Position numbers and translations under genes: made by a program. A stretch of 64,000 bases of DNA from Streptomyces formicae (GTDB lineage: Bacteria > Actinomycetota > Actinomycetes > Streptomycetales > Streptomycetaceae), in NCBI RefSeq assembly GCF_002556545.1, contig NZ_CP022685.1, positions 3,946,001-4,010,000 of the forward strand, in the 5' to 3' direction. Position 1 is the first letter of the stretch. Every line of letters starts with the position of its first letter. Shown here in pieces: positions 25,328-34,102 of this stretch. Under the pieces are notes generated by a model. The model was not told the DNA's origin and did not search any database. It saw only the letters and a list, made by a program, of their open reading frames with translations.

Positions 25328-27568
25328 TCAGACCCGTGTCAGTTCTCGGTCCGCGTCCGGACCCCCTGTCGAGGTTGCCTTCTCCTCCTCCGTGCGCAGG
25401 CCCTCGCCCTCGACGTCCACGTTCGGCAGGGCGCGGTCCAGCCACTTCGGGAGCCACCAGGCCCTCTTGCCCAGGAGCGCGAGCACCGCGGGGACCAGGG
25501 CCATGCGGACCACGAACGCGTCGAAGAAGACCGCGATCGCCAGGCCGAAGCCGATCATCTTGACCATCTGCTCGGACGAGCCGATGAAGCCCGCGAAGAC
25601 CGCGATCATGATGACCGCCGCCGCCGAGACCACCCGGGCGCCGTGCCGGAAGCCGGTGATGACCGCCTCGCCGGGGCGCTCGCCGTGGACGTACGCCTCA
25701 CGCATGCGCGTCACGAGGAAGACCTCGTAGTCCATCGCCAGGCCGAAGACGACGCCCACCATGAAGATCGGCATCATCGACATGATCGGACCCGTCTGCT
25801 CCACGCCGAAGAGCGAGCCGAGCCAGCCCCACTGGAAGACCGCGACGACCGCGCCGAGGGCCGCCAGGACCGAGAGCAGGAAGCCGAGCGCCGCCTTGAG
25901 CGGGACCAGGATGGAGCGGAAGACGACGATCAGAAGCAGGAAGGCGAGGCCGACGACGAGTGCCAGGTAGGGCAGCAGCGCGTCGTTCAGCTTCTGCGAG
26001 ACGTCGATGTTCATGGCCGTGGTGCCGGTGACCATGATGTCGGCGCCGGTGTCGGACTTGAGCTGCGCGCCGGTGTCACGGATCGAGTGGACCAGGTCCT
26101 CGGTCTCGATGCCGCTGGGCTTGGAGGACGGCACGACGCTGATGATCGCGGTGTCGCCCGCCTTGGTCAGCATCGGCGGGGCGACCGTCAGGACGTCGTC
26201 GAGGCCGGAGATCTTCTTCTGGATCTGCTGGGCCGCGGCCTTCGGGTCGTCCGCGCCCTTGAGGTCGCCGACGACCATCAGCGGACCGTTGAAGCCGGGC
26301 CCGAAGCCCTCGGAGACCAGGTCGTACGCCTTGCGCTGCGTCGTCGACGTCGGCTGCGCGCCGTCGTCGGGCAGGCCGAGCTCCAGCTGCGAGACCGGGA
26401 TCGCCGCGGCGCCGAGGCCCACGATGCCGACGAGCAGGACGGCTATCGGGCGGCGGACCACGAAGCGGGCCCAGCGCGTGCCCATGTTGGGCTTGGCCGC
26501 GCCGTCGGCACCGGCGGCCTTCTTCCTGCCGCCGCCGAACAGCCTGCTCTTCTCACCCGTCGGCATGACCCGCTTGCCCGCGTAACCGAGCAGCGCCGGA
26601 ATGAGCGTGAGCGCGATGAGGACGGCGATGACGACCGTGCCGGCCGCCGCGAAGCCCATCTTCGTCAGCATCGGGATGTTGACCACGGCCAGGCCGACCA
26701 GGGCGATGACCACGGTGAGTCCGGCGAAGACGACCGCGGAACCCGCGGTGCCCACGGCCCGGCCCGCCGCCTCCTCGCGGTCGCGCCCGTCGGCGAGTTC
26801 ACCCCGGTAGCGCGAGACGATGAAGAGCGCGTAGTCGATGCCGACCGCGAGGCCGATCATCATCGCGAGCGTCGAGGTGGTGGTGCCGAGGTCGAGCGCG
26901 TCGGCGAGCGCCGTGATGGACGAGACGCCGATGCCCACGCCGATCAGCGCGGTGAGCAGCGGAAGCCCGGCCGCGATCAGCGAGCCGAAGGTGATGACGA
27001 GGACGACCGCCGCGACCGCGATGCCGATGATCTCGGTGGACCCGGTCTCGGGCATGGCCTGGAGAGCGTCACCGCCGACCTCGACCGTGAGCCCCGAGTC
27101 GCGCGCCTTGTCGGTGGTCTTCTCCAGGGCGTCGCGGTCGTCGTCGGTCAGCTCCATCGAGGTGACCTTGTACGAGACCGACGCGTACGCCGTGGAACCG
27201 TCCTTGCTGACCGTCTTGGCCTTGAACGGGTCGTCCGCGCGGGCCACTTGGTCCGAGCCGGACTTGAGGGCGCCGACGGTCTTGACGATCTCGGCCTTGT
27301 TGGCCTTGTCGGTGACCTTCTCGCCGTCCGGCGCCTTGAAGACGACCCGGGCGCTCGCCCCGTCGGCACTGGCCTCGGGCGCCCGCTTCTCCAGCAGGTC
27401 GAAGGCCTTCTGCGCCTCGGTGCCCGGGATCGAGAACGAACTGGACGCGGCGGTGGGCGCGGACGCGGCGCCGACCCCGGCGAGCGTCAGGAGCGCCACC
27501 CATATCAGGGCGACGAAATGGCGTCGCCGGAAGGCGAGTTTGCCGAGTTTGTAGAGAAATGTGGCCAC
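25328..27568 (-). CDS. MMPL family (RND-like) transporter
   Basis: 746 residues with about twelve spans in two MMPL repeats. Each half has one N-terminal span, a large extracytoplasmic domain and a five-helix bundle. The conserved proton-relay region appears twice: GLAVGIDYALFIVSRYRGEL and GLAMDYEVFLVTRMREAY. MMPL proteins export lipids, pigments or drugs from the membrane. The N-terminus LGKLAFRRRHFVALIWVALL and GTG start at 27568 (GGGAG at 9 nt) are typical. It lies 99 bp downstream of a TetR gene in the same direction, suggesting control by that regulator. The C-terminal tail is Glu/Arg-rich and cytoplasmic. Confidence 0.92.
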   Translation of the reverse strand: MATFLYKLGKLAFRRRHFVALIWVALLTLAGVGAASAPTAASSSFSIPGTEAQKAFDLLEKRAPEASADGASARVVFKAPDGEKVTDKANKAEIVKTVGALKSGSDQVARADDPFKAKTVSKDGSTAYASVSYKVTSMELTDDDRDALEKTTDKARDSGLTVEVGGDALQAMPETGSTEIIGIAVAAVVLVITFGSLIAAGLPLLTALIGVGIGVSSITALADALDLGTTTSTLAMMIGLAVGIDYALFIVSRYRGELADGRDREEAAGRAVGTAGSAVVFAGLTVVIALVGLAVVNIPMLTKMGFAAAGTVVIAVLIALTLIPALLGYAGKRVMPTGEKSRLFGGGRKKAAGADGAAKPNMGTRWARFVVRRPIAVLLVGIVGLGAAAIPVSQLELGLPDDGAQPTSTTQRKAYDLVSEGFGPGFNGPLMVVGDLKGADDPKAAAQQIQKKISGLDDVLTVAPPMLTKAGDTAIISVVPSSKPSGIETEDLVHSIRDTGAQLKSDTGADIMVTGTTAMNIDVSQKLNDALLPYLALVVGLAFLLLIVVFRSILVPLKAALGFLLSVLAALGAVVAVFQWGWLGSLFGVEQTGPIMSMMPIFMVGVVFGLAMDYEVFLVTRMREAYVHGERPGEAVITGFRHGARVVSAAAVIMIAVFAGFIGSSEQMVKMIGFGLAIAVFFDAFVVRMALVPAVLALLGKRAWWLPKWLDRALPNVDVEGEGLRTEEEKATSTGGPDADRELTRV

Positions 27569-27667
27569 GGGGGCGTACTCCCGGTCAGGTCGTGGTGTCC
27601 GGATTGGGCAGGGGGGATCAGCCCGACGACGTGAGCGGTCGCGTCAGGTAAAGGGGAGGGAGTGGGG

Positions 27668-28258
27668 TCAGATGCCGAGAGCGGGGAGGATCACGGCATC
27701 GATGTAGGCGGTGAGGAACTCACGGTCGACCGTGCGGTCCTCGATGAGGTCACGGGCGACGAAGCCACCGACCAGCATGTGGATGACGAAGTCGAGCGCC
27801 GGGTTGTCCGCGGCCACTTCACCGCGGTCCACGGCCCTGCGCAGCAGCGTGTTCAGATGGTCGAGCTCGGGCTCGATGAGCAACTGCCGCAACGCCTGGT
27901 GCAGTTCGGCGTTCCCGTGGATGGCGTGGAAGAGACCCCGCATCAACGCGGCGTCCCTGTCCATCTGGCAGTCGTCCGAGCGCGCCATCATCGCGTGGAT
28001 GTCGCCGCGCAGCGAACCCGTGTCGATCTCGTCGAGCGACGTCGGCTTGTTGTGCCGCAGCGCCCTGGCGATCAGCTCCGGCTTGCTCCCCCACTGGCGG
28101 TAGAGGGTGGCCTTGCTGGACCGGGTGCGGGCGGCGACGGCGTCCATGGTGAGCGCCTCGTACCCGACCTCGCGGAGCAGGTCGAGCACGGCCTCGTACA
28201 GCTCGGCCTCGCGCTCGGGCGTGATCCTGCTGCGCCGCGTCGTTGCCACCTCAGTCAT
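27668..28258 (-). CDS. TetR family transcriptional regulator
   Basis: 196 residues. The HTH is at about 37-60: LTMDAVAARTRSSKATLYRQWG. The ligand domain contains DDCQMDRDAALMRGLFHAIHG and ends YIDAVILPALGI, similar to TetR proteins next to MMPL exporters. ATG at 28258 behind GGAGGTGG. Two palindromes of the same sequence (28280-28294, 28327-28341) lie immediately upstream, so it probably represses itself and the MMPL gene, and perhaps the divergent protease gene. The ligand is unknown. Confidence 0.92.
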   Translation of the reverse strand: MTEVATTRRSRITPEREAELYEAVLDLLREVGYEALTMDAVAARTRSSKATLYRQWGSKPELIARALRHNKPTSLDEIDTGSLRGDIHAMMARSDDCQMDRDAALMRGLFHAIHGNAELHQALRQLLIEPELDHLNTLLRRAVDRGEVAADNPALDFVIHMLVGGFVARDLIEDRTVDREFLTAYIDAVILPALGI

Positions 28259-28279
28259 GGACCCACCTCCTACTCCTGA

Positions 28280-28341
28280 ACGAAACGGTTTCGTACGCGT
28301 CGACTGTACTCCTCCCCCTTAGCGAAACGAAACCGTTTCGT
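28280..28341. promoter_or_regulatory. Two TetR-type operators ACGAAAC-N-GTTTCGT
   Basis: ACGAAAC-G-GTTTCGT at 28280-28294 and ACGAAAC-C-GTTTCGT at 28327-28341, both perfect 15-bp palindromes with a free central base. Their centres are 47 bp apart in the 137-bp divergent region. An extra CGAAAC half-site precedes the second at 28323. Confidence 0.75.
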
Positions 28342-28395
28342 ACGTGTGCTGCGCCACAAGTTGCCGGGGCCCGCCGGGCGGAAAAGCATGGGGAG

Positions 28396-31300
28396 GTGAC
28401 CGACGCACGCGATGACGCCCAGGACGCCAGCACCCCGGACGACCACGCCTACCTGCGGTTTCCACACCTCAGCGGCGACCGCCTCTGCTTCGCCGCCGAG
28501 GACGACCTCTGGGTGGCCCCCCTCACCCCCCAGGGCGCCCCCGCCGACCGGGCCTGGCGGCTCACCGCCGACCGCACCAAGGTGAGCCACCCGCGCTTCT
28601 CGCCGGACGGCCGCCACATCGCGTACACGACCTGGCGCAGCCTCGACCCGGAGATCCACCTCGCCCCCGTGTCCGGCGGCCCCTCGCGGCGCCTGACCTA
28701 CTGGGGCAGCACCGACACCCGGGTCTGCGGCTGGTCGCCCGACGGCGACATCCTCGCCGTCTCCTCGCACGGCCAGCCCTTCTCCTACTTCTGCTGGGCC
28801 TACAGCGTGCCCACCGACGGCTCCCCCGGCGGCAAGCTCCCCTGGGGCCCGGTCTACGACATCGCGGTCACCGACTCCCCCGCCTACGGAGAGGGCGAGC
28901 GCAAGACGCTGCTCCTGACCGGCAAGCCGCCGCACGAGCCCGCCGCCTGGAAGCGCTACCGGGGCGGCGCCACCGGCCGTCTGTGGCTGCACGGCGAACA
29001 ACTGCTCGACGGCCTGGACGGCCATCTGGACTCCCCCCTGTTCGTGTCAGGACGCATCGCCTTCCTCTCCGACCACGAAGGCGTCGGCAACCTCTACTCC
29101 TGCCTGCCCGACGGCACCGACCTGCGGCGCCACACCGACCACGACGCCTTCTACGCCCGGCACGCCGCCAGCGACGGCACCCGCGTCGTCTACCAGTGCG
29201 CGGGCGAGATCTGGCTGGTCGACGACCTCGCCGCGGACTCCGTGCCGCGCCGCCTCGACGTGCGGCTCGGCGGGCCGAGGGCGGGCAGGCGCGTCTACCA
29301 GGTCCCTGCCTCGCAGCACGTCGACGCGCTCTCCGTGGACACCACGGGCCGCGCGAGCGCCGTCGTCGTCCGCGGCAGCCTCTACTGGCTGACGCACCGC
29401 GACGGCCCGGCCCGCACCATCTCCGACACCCCAGGCGTACGCGTACGCCTGCCCGAGATGCTCGGCACCGGCGGCCAGGTCGCCTACGTCACCGACGCCG
29501 AGGGCGAGGACGCCGTCGAGATCGCCTACCTGCCGCGCGCCAGCGGCGACCGCGCACCGCGCAGACTCGCGAGCGGCGCACTCGGCCGCGTCCAGGAACT
29601 GGTCGCGTCCCCCAACGGCGAACGTCTCGCCATCGCGTCCAACGACGGCCGCCTCCTCCTCATCACCGTGTCCGACGAAGCGGCCGCCGCCACGGACACC
29701 GAGGGCCCCGACGGCGAGGTCACCGAGCTGATCCGGTCCATCAACGGGCCGGTGCGCGACCTCGCCTTCTCCCCCGACGGCAACTGGCTCACCTGGTCGC
29801 ACCCGGGCATCGGCCGCTCCCTGCGCCAGATCAAGCTGGCCCGCATCGACGGGCCGGGGGCCCGCACCGTCGTCGACGTCACCAACGGCCGCTTCGAGGA
29901 CGAGAACCCGGTCTTCACCCGCGACGGCCGCTACCTCGCCTTCCTCTCCTGGCGCGGCTTCGACCCCGTCTACGACGTGCACACCGGCGATCTCTCCTTC
30001 CCGCTGGGCTGCCGCCCCTACCTCGTACCCCTCTCCTCCGCGACGCCCTCCCCCTTCGCGCTGCTGCCCGACGGACGCCCCGCGGCGGGCGGCCTCGACC
30101 CGGCCGACGGCGGCTCGGGCGACGGCACCACCACGGTGGAGGTCGAGGGCCTGGAGGCACGGGTCACGCCGTTCCCGGTCGCCGCCTCCAAGTACTCGGC
30201 GCTGCACCCCGTCAGCGGCGGCGGCCTGGTCTGGCTGCGCTGGCCGATCTCCGGCGCGCTCGGCGAGACCTTCGCCAACCCGGCCGACACCTCGGGCCGT
30301 CCCACGCTCGAATACTTCAACATCACCAAGGCCAAGAAGGCCCAACTCGTCGACCACCTGGACTGGTTCGCGCTCAGCGGCGACGGTTCGCGGCTCGTGG
30401 TCGTGGACGAGGGCGACCTGAGCGCCGTGCCCTCCACCGAGCAGGGCGACGGCGACACCACCGTCTGGATCGACCTGCGCCGCATCCTGCACGAGGTCGA
30501 CCCGGCAGCCGAGTGGCGCCAGGCGTACGACGAGGCGGGCCGCATCATCCGCGCCTACTTCTGGGAGCCGGGGATGTGCGGCATCGACTGGGACGCGGTG
30601 CTCGCGCAGTACCGCCCCCTGGTCGAACGCGTCGCATCGCCCGACGAGTTCGCCGACCTCCTGCGCGAGGTCCTCGGCGAGCTCGGCACCTCCCACGCGT
30701 ACGTCTCCGCGGCCCGCCGCAACGAGGGCCCGCCGCACTACCAGCGCGCGATGGGCCTGCTCGGCGCCAACCTCGTCCACCGGGACGAGGGCTGGATGGT
30801 CAAACGGATCCTGCCCGGCGACTCCTCCGACTCCAAGGCCCGCTCCCCGCTGGCCGGTTCGGGCATCCGCGAGGGCGCGACCCTCACGCACGTCGACGGC
30901 CGCGCGGTCGACCCGGTGACCGGCCCCTACCCCCTCCTCTCGGCGGCGGGCGGCACCACGGTCGAGCTCACCTTCCAGCCCGCGGAGGGCGAGGGCAGGG
31001 CCCGCCGGGTCGCCGTCGTCCCCCTCATCAACGAACGCCCCTTGCGCTACCAGGACTGGGTGGCCAAACGCCGCGAGGTCGTACGGGAGTTGAGCGGCGG
31101 CAAGTGCGGCTATCTGCACATCCCCGACATGGGCGGCTCGGGCTGGGCACAGTTCAACAGGGACCTGCGCCTCGAAGTCTCCCGCCCGGCCCTGATCGTC
31201 GACGTACGGGGCAACGCGGGCGGCCACATCAGCGAACTGGTCGTGGAGAAGCTCACGCGCAAGATCCTCGGCTGGGACCTGACGCGCAACGCCCAGCCGG

Positions 31301-31728
31301 TCTCATACGCGACGAACGCGCCGCGCGGCCCCGTGGTGGCCCTGGCCGACGAGGCGACGTCCTCCGACGGCGACATGATCACGGCGGCCTTCAAACTGCT
31401 CGGACTCGGCCCCGTGATCGGCCAGCGCACCTGGGGCGGCGTGGTCGGCATGACGGGCCGCCACACGCTCGGCGACGGAACGGTCATCACCGTGCCGATG
31501 AACGCGGGTTGGTTCGACGCGTACGGCTGGTCCGTGGAGAACCACGGCGTCACCCCCGACATCGAGGCGCTGCGCACGCCGCTCGACTGGGCGGAGGGCC
31601 GGCACGCCCAGCTCGACGACGCGGTGAGGGTCGCGCTCGACCTCCTCACGGAGAACCCGGCGGCGACCCCGCCCGGCTACGCGAACGTCCCGGACAGGCG
31701 CCGCCCGAAGCTGCCTCCGCGCGCCTGA
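28396..31728 (+). CDS. Tricorn-type S41 protease
   Basis: 1110 residues, near the size of archaeal tricorn (about 1070). The N-terminal two thirds are propeller blades (FSPDGRHIAYTTWRS, FSPDGNWLTWSHPG). Next comes the tricorn core: LGELGTSHAYV supplies the Ser-His pair, a PDZ domain (about 830-900) follows, then the S41 region DVRGNAGGHISELVVEKL. The nucleophile region is DEATSSDGDMITAA, and VENHGVTPDIE supplies the catalytic Glu. Tricorn proteases degrade peptides released by the proteasome in the cytoplasm. No signal peptide is present. The GTG at 28396 fits where homology begins, but its GGGGAG sits too close to be a normal ribosome-binding site. It is divergent from the TetR gene and may share its operators. 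Confidence 0.92.
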   Translation: MTDARDDAQDASTPDDHAYLRFPHLSGDRLCFAAEDDLWVAPLTPQGAPADRAWRLTADRTKVSHPRFSPDGRHIAYTTWRSLDPEIHLAPVSGGPSRRLTYWGSTDTRVCGWSPDGDILAVSSHGQPFSYFCWAYSVPTDGSPGGKLPWGPVYDIAVTDSPAYGEGERKTLLLTGKPPHEPAAWKRYRGGATGRLWLHGEQLLDGLDGHLDSPLFVSGRIAFLSDHEGVGNLYSCLPDGTDLRRHTDHDAFYARHAASDGTRVVYQCAGEIWLVDDLAADSVPRRLDVRLGGPRAGRRVYQVPASQHVDALSVDTTGRASAVVVRGSLYWLTHRDGPARTISDTPGVRVRLPEMLGTGGQVAYVTDAEGEDAVEIAYLPRASGDRAPRRLASGALGRVQELVASPNGERLAIASNDGRLLLITVSDEAAAATDTEGPDGEVTELIRSINGPVRDLAFSPDGNWLTWSHPGIGRSLRQIKLARIDGPGARTVVDVTNGRFEDENPVFTRDGRYLAFLSWRGFDPVYDVHTGDLSFPLGCRPYLVPLSSATPSPFALLPDGRPAAGGLDPADGGSGDGTTTVEVEGLEARVTPFPVAASKYSALHPVSGGGLVWLRWPISGALGETFANPADTSGRPTLEYFNITKAKKAQLVDHLDWFALSGDGSRLVVVDEGDLSAVPSTEQGDGDTTVWIDLRRILHEVDPAAEWRQAYDEAGRIIRAYFWEPGMCGIDWDAVLAQYRPLVERVASPDEFADLLREVLGELGTSHAYVSAARRNEGPPHYQRAMGLLGANLVHRDEGWMVKRILPGDSSDSKARSPLAGSGIREGATLTHVDGRAVDPVTGPYPLLSAAGGTTVELTFQPAEGEGRARRVAVVPLINERPLRYQDWVAKRREVVRELSGGKCGYLHIPDMGGSGWAQFNRDLRLEVSRPALIVDVRGNAGGHISELVVEKLTRKILGWDLTRNAQPVSYATNAPRGPVVALADEATSSDGDMITAAFKLLGLGPVIGQRTWGGVVGMTGRHTLGDGTVITVPMNAGWFDAYGWSVENHGVTPDIEALRTPLDWAEGRHAQLDDAVRVALDLLTENPAATPPGYANVPDRRRPKLPPRA

Positions 31729-31773
31729 CCTGCGCGCAACTCCCCTCCCCATGATCGAAATGCGAGATATGTC

Positions 31774-31793
31774 CGACCATGTAAGTCTGGTCG
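31774..31793. other. Inverted repeat upstream of the small LEA-like gene
   Basis: CGACCA (31774-31779) and TGGTCG (31788-31793) around 8 nt. It lies 46 bp after the tricorn stop and 39 bp before the next start, so it could be either a weak terminator or an operator. Confidence 0.35.
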
Positions 31794-31831
31794 AGGCCCA
31801 ATCCCCCACCCAAACACCGGGAGTGAATCGC

Positions 31832-32038
31832 ATGGGCATCAAGGACCAGTTCCAGGACAAGGCCAACGACCTCGCCGACAAGGCCAAGGGCGCCATGGGC
31901 GGCGCCAAGGACGAGGCGAGCGAGCGCGCCTCGCAGGCCCAGGACGAGGCGAGCGAGCGCAGCTCGCAGGCCCCGGACCAGGCCCGCGAGGCGGCGCAGG
32001 AGCAGCAGGACAAGTTCAACCAGGACTACGACGCCTGA
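31832..32038 (+). CDS. Small hydrophilic LEA/CsbD-like stress protein
   Basis: 68 residues, very rich in Ala, Glu, Asp, Gln, Lys and Ser, with no Cys or Trp. The N-terminus MGIKDQFQDKANDLADKAKG is helical and resembles CsbD-like small stress proteins. Residues about 31-52 are two 11-residue units, DEASERASQAQ and DEASERSSQAP, the spacing seen in LEA-type helices. ATG at 31832 with CGGGAG at 9 nt. Such proteins are cytoplasmic, disordered when soluble and often under general-stress sigma factors. No clear sigma-B-type promoter is readable here. Confidence 0.75.
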   Translation: MGIKDQFQDKANDLADKAKGAMGGAKDEASERASQAQDEASERSSQAPDQAREAAQEQQDKFNQDYDA

Positions 32039-32192
32039 CGCTGCGCTGTGCTTGGACGGAGAGGCCCCCCGGGACGCCGGGCGGGCCTCTCCCCGCGTCC
32101 GACGCACGCGGGTTTCGCGCGGGTCCCTGCCGGGTGGGTGGGGGCGGTGGCGGCATCTTCCCCACGTCCGGCGCGGCGGCACACGGGGGTTC

Positions 32193-32220
32193 GCGCAGTT
32201 CCCCGCGCCCCTGAAGGGGC
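32193..32220 (+). repeat. Dispersed GCGCAGTTCCCCGCGCCCC element
   Basis: GCGCAGTTCCCCGCGCCCC then TGAAGGGGC; the last part folds as GCCCCT-GA-AGGGGC (32207-32220). It lies in the 244-bp gap between two convergent genes and may act as a terminator for one of them. The rest of the gap shows nothing else. Confidence 0.75.
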
Positions 32221-32282
32221 CACCCCCGCGGCCCCGCCCCACAGCCGAACCCAAGGCGCAAGACCCCCGCCACAACGAACCG

Positions 32283-33167
32283 CTACGACACCCCGGCAGC
32301 CCGAGCCTCCTCATCCGCGGAGCCGCCCGCTCCGACCAGCCCGGTCGACACAGAACCGAGCCGCGGCTCGAAGCGCCTCATCTCCCGCTGGCCCACGGAG
32401 CCGATCACCGAGGGCAGGTACCCGCGAATGCCCTGCATCCCCCGCAGCCACCACTGCGCGTACACATGACTGGACCGCCGCTCGATCCCCGCCACGATCC
32501 GGTCCACCGCGGGCCCCAGCGGATACGTCTTGTTGGAGGGCCACGGCAACCGCTGCCTCAACTCCCGCATCACGTCGTCCTGATCGGCCCCCCGCACCAT
32601 GTCCGTGTCCGTCCAGGACAGGTACCCGACGCCGACCTTCACGCCCTTGTACCCGACCTCGGCCCGCAACGAGTGCGCGAACGCCTCGACGCCCGACTTG
32701 GACGCGCAGTACGCCGTCATCATCGGCGCGGGCGTGATCGCCGCGAGCGAGGCGATCTGGAGCAGGTACCCGCGGCTCTCCATCAGGACCGGCAGGAACG
32801 CCCGCCCCGTCACCGCGCTGCCTATCAGGTTGACCTCTATGACGCGGCGCCACGCGTCGGGGTCCGAGTCCAGGAAGGGCCCGCCGCTGGCGACACCCGC
32901 GTTGGCGACGACGATGTCGACCTTCCCGAACCGCTCCTTGACCTCTTCGGCGACCCGCGCCATCGCCACGTGGTCGGTGACGTCCGCGTGCCAGTGGTCG
33001 CTCTCGTTGTGCAGCCGCTCCGACACCTGCTTGAGGGCGTCCGGTTCGAGACCGACGAGCGCGACCTTGGCACCACGCGCCGACAGCTTGCGCGCGAGCA
33101 GCTCCCCGACTCCGCGCGCCGCACCCGTGACGACCGCGACCTGCCCTTCCAGACCGACCCTGCTCAT
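32283..33167 (-). CDS. SDR family oxidoreductase
   Basis: 294 residues. Classical short-chain dehydrogenase: TGAARGVG cofactor loop (about residues 13-20), NAGVASGG, and the catalytic YCASKSGVEAF. The C-terminal part extends beyond the usual 250 residues with an Arg-rich tail (SVGQREMRRFEPRLGS). The ATG at 33167 overlaps the stop of the hydrolase gene (ATGA). It is the third gene of the monooxygenase-hydrolase-SDR operon and probably oxidises or reduces a hydroxyl of the same substrate. Preference for NADPH is suggested by the Arg after the loop, but is not certain. Confidence 0.9.
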   Translation of the reverse strand: MSRVGLEGQVAVVTGAARGVGELLARKLSARGAKVALVGLEPDALKQVSERLHNESDHWHADVTDHVAMARVAEEVKERFGKVDIVVANAGVASGGPFLDSDPDAWRRVIEVNLIGSAVTGRAFLPVLMESRGYLLQIASLAAITPAPMMTAYCASKSGVEAFAHSLRAEVGYKGVKVGVGYLSWTDTDMVRGADQDDVMRELRQRLPWPSNKTYPLGPAVDRIVAGIERRSSHVYAQWWLRGMQGIRGYLPSVIGSVGQREMRRFEPRLGSVSTGLVGAGGSADEEARAAGVS

Positions 33168-34102
33168 GCGCCCTCCACCGTCCGTGAGTTGACCTGTACG
33201 TACGTCCCGACGAGTCCCCTGATCCGCTCCGTGACGACCTCGGGCGCCTCCACGGGCGTCATGTGCCCCACCCCGGCCAACTCGGTGAGCCCCAGGCACT
33301 CGGGCAACGCGGCCGCGATCCGCCGCGCGTGCGGGACGGGCGTGAGCCGGTCGGCGGTTCCGGCGACGACGGCGGTCGGGACCCGCAACTCGCCCACTGC
33401 GACGTCCAGTTGCAGCTCGTCGAGCACATGGGACCAGCCGAACCTGACACCCCGAGGGCACGCGTGCACGATCCGCGCGCACGCCTCGACCTTGTCCGGC
33501 GCCGCACCGGGCCCCATCGTGGCGTACTTGAGGATCCGCCTGGCCACCGGCGTGACCGGCCCGAGCGGCGCCCGCGACCCTAGGACCGACCGGGTGACCC
33601 GGGTCCGCAGCCGACCGGCCCGCAACGGCACCACGAGCGACTCGGCGACCAGGGACGAACTCCCCGTACTGCACAGCAGAACGGCGGCGACGTGCTCCTG
33701 GAACCCGGCCCGGCCACCCGCGGCCATCACCGTCATACCGCCCATGGAGTGCCCCGCGACCACGGCCTTCTCACCGGGCGCGAGCGTCGCGGCGAGCACC
33801 GCCTCGAGGTCGTCGGCGAGCGCCCGCGTGCTGTATCCGTCACGGTCCACGGGGGCGGCACTGCGCCCGTGCCCCCGCTGGTCGTACGCGATGACCCGGT
33901 GGTCGGCGCCGAGCGCCCGGATCTGCGCGGCCCAGAAGGCCGTCGAGCAGGTCCAGCCGTGCGCGAGCACCACGGCGGGCGCGTCGTCGGGCCCGTGCAC
34001 CTCGACGTGGAGGCGGGCGCCGTCGGCGGAGACGGCGGTCAGTTCGCGGGCGGCGGCGGGCGGCGCGTAGGGCCCGTCGACCACGTGCGTGAGGCGGCTC
34101 AT
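33164..34102 (-). CDS. Alpha/beta-fold hydrolase
   Basis: 312 residues. Oxyanion-hole region VVLAHGWTCSTAFW, nucleophile elbow GHSMGGMTVMAA, Asp region VVAGTADRLTPVPHARRIA and catalytic His in LAGVGHMTPVEAP. All triad residues are present. Its start overlaps the monooxygenase stop by 4 bp and its stop overlaps the SDR start by 4 bp. With a Baeyer-Villiger-like enzyme upstream, an esterase cleaving the ester product is the natural inference. Confidence 0.9.
   Translation of the reverse strand: MSRLTHVVDGPYAPPAAARELTAVSADGARLHVEVHGPDDAPAVVLAHGWTCSTAFWAAQIRALGADHRVIAYDQRGHGRSAAPVDRDGYSTRALADDLEAVLAATLAPGEKAVVAGHSMGGMTVMAAGGRAGFQEHVAAVLLCSTGSSSLVAESLVVPLRAGRLRTRVTRSVLGSRAPLGPVTPVARRILKYATMGPGAAPDKVEACARIVHACPRGVRFGWSHVLDELQLDVAVGELRVPTAVVAGTADRLTPVPHARRIAAALPECLGLTELAGVGHMTPVEAPEVVTERIRGLVGTYVQVNSRTVEGA

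Noticed and set aside
24462..25563. Long open frames on both strands through the tandem array
   Set aside because: They are products of the repeat itself, with the same peptide block repeated on each period and no homology.
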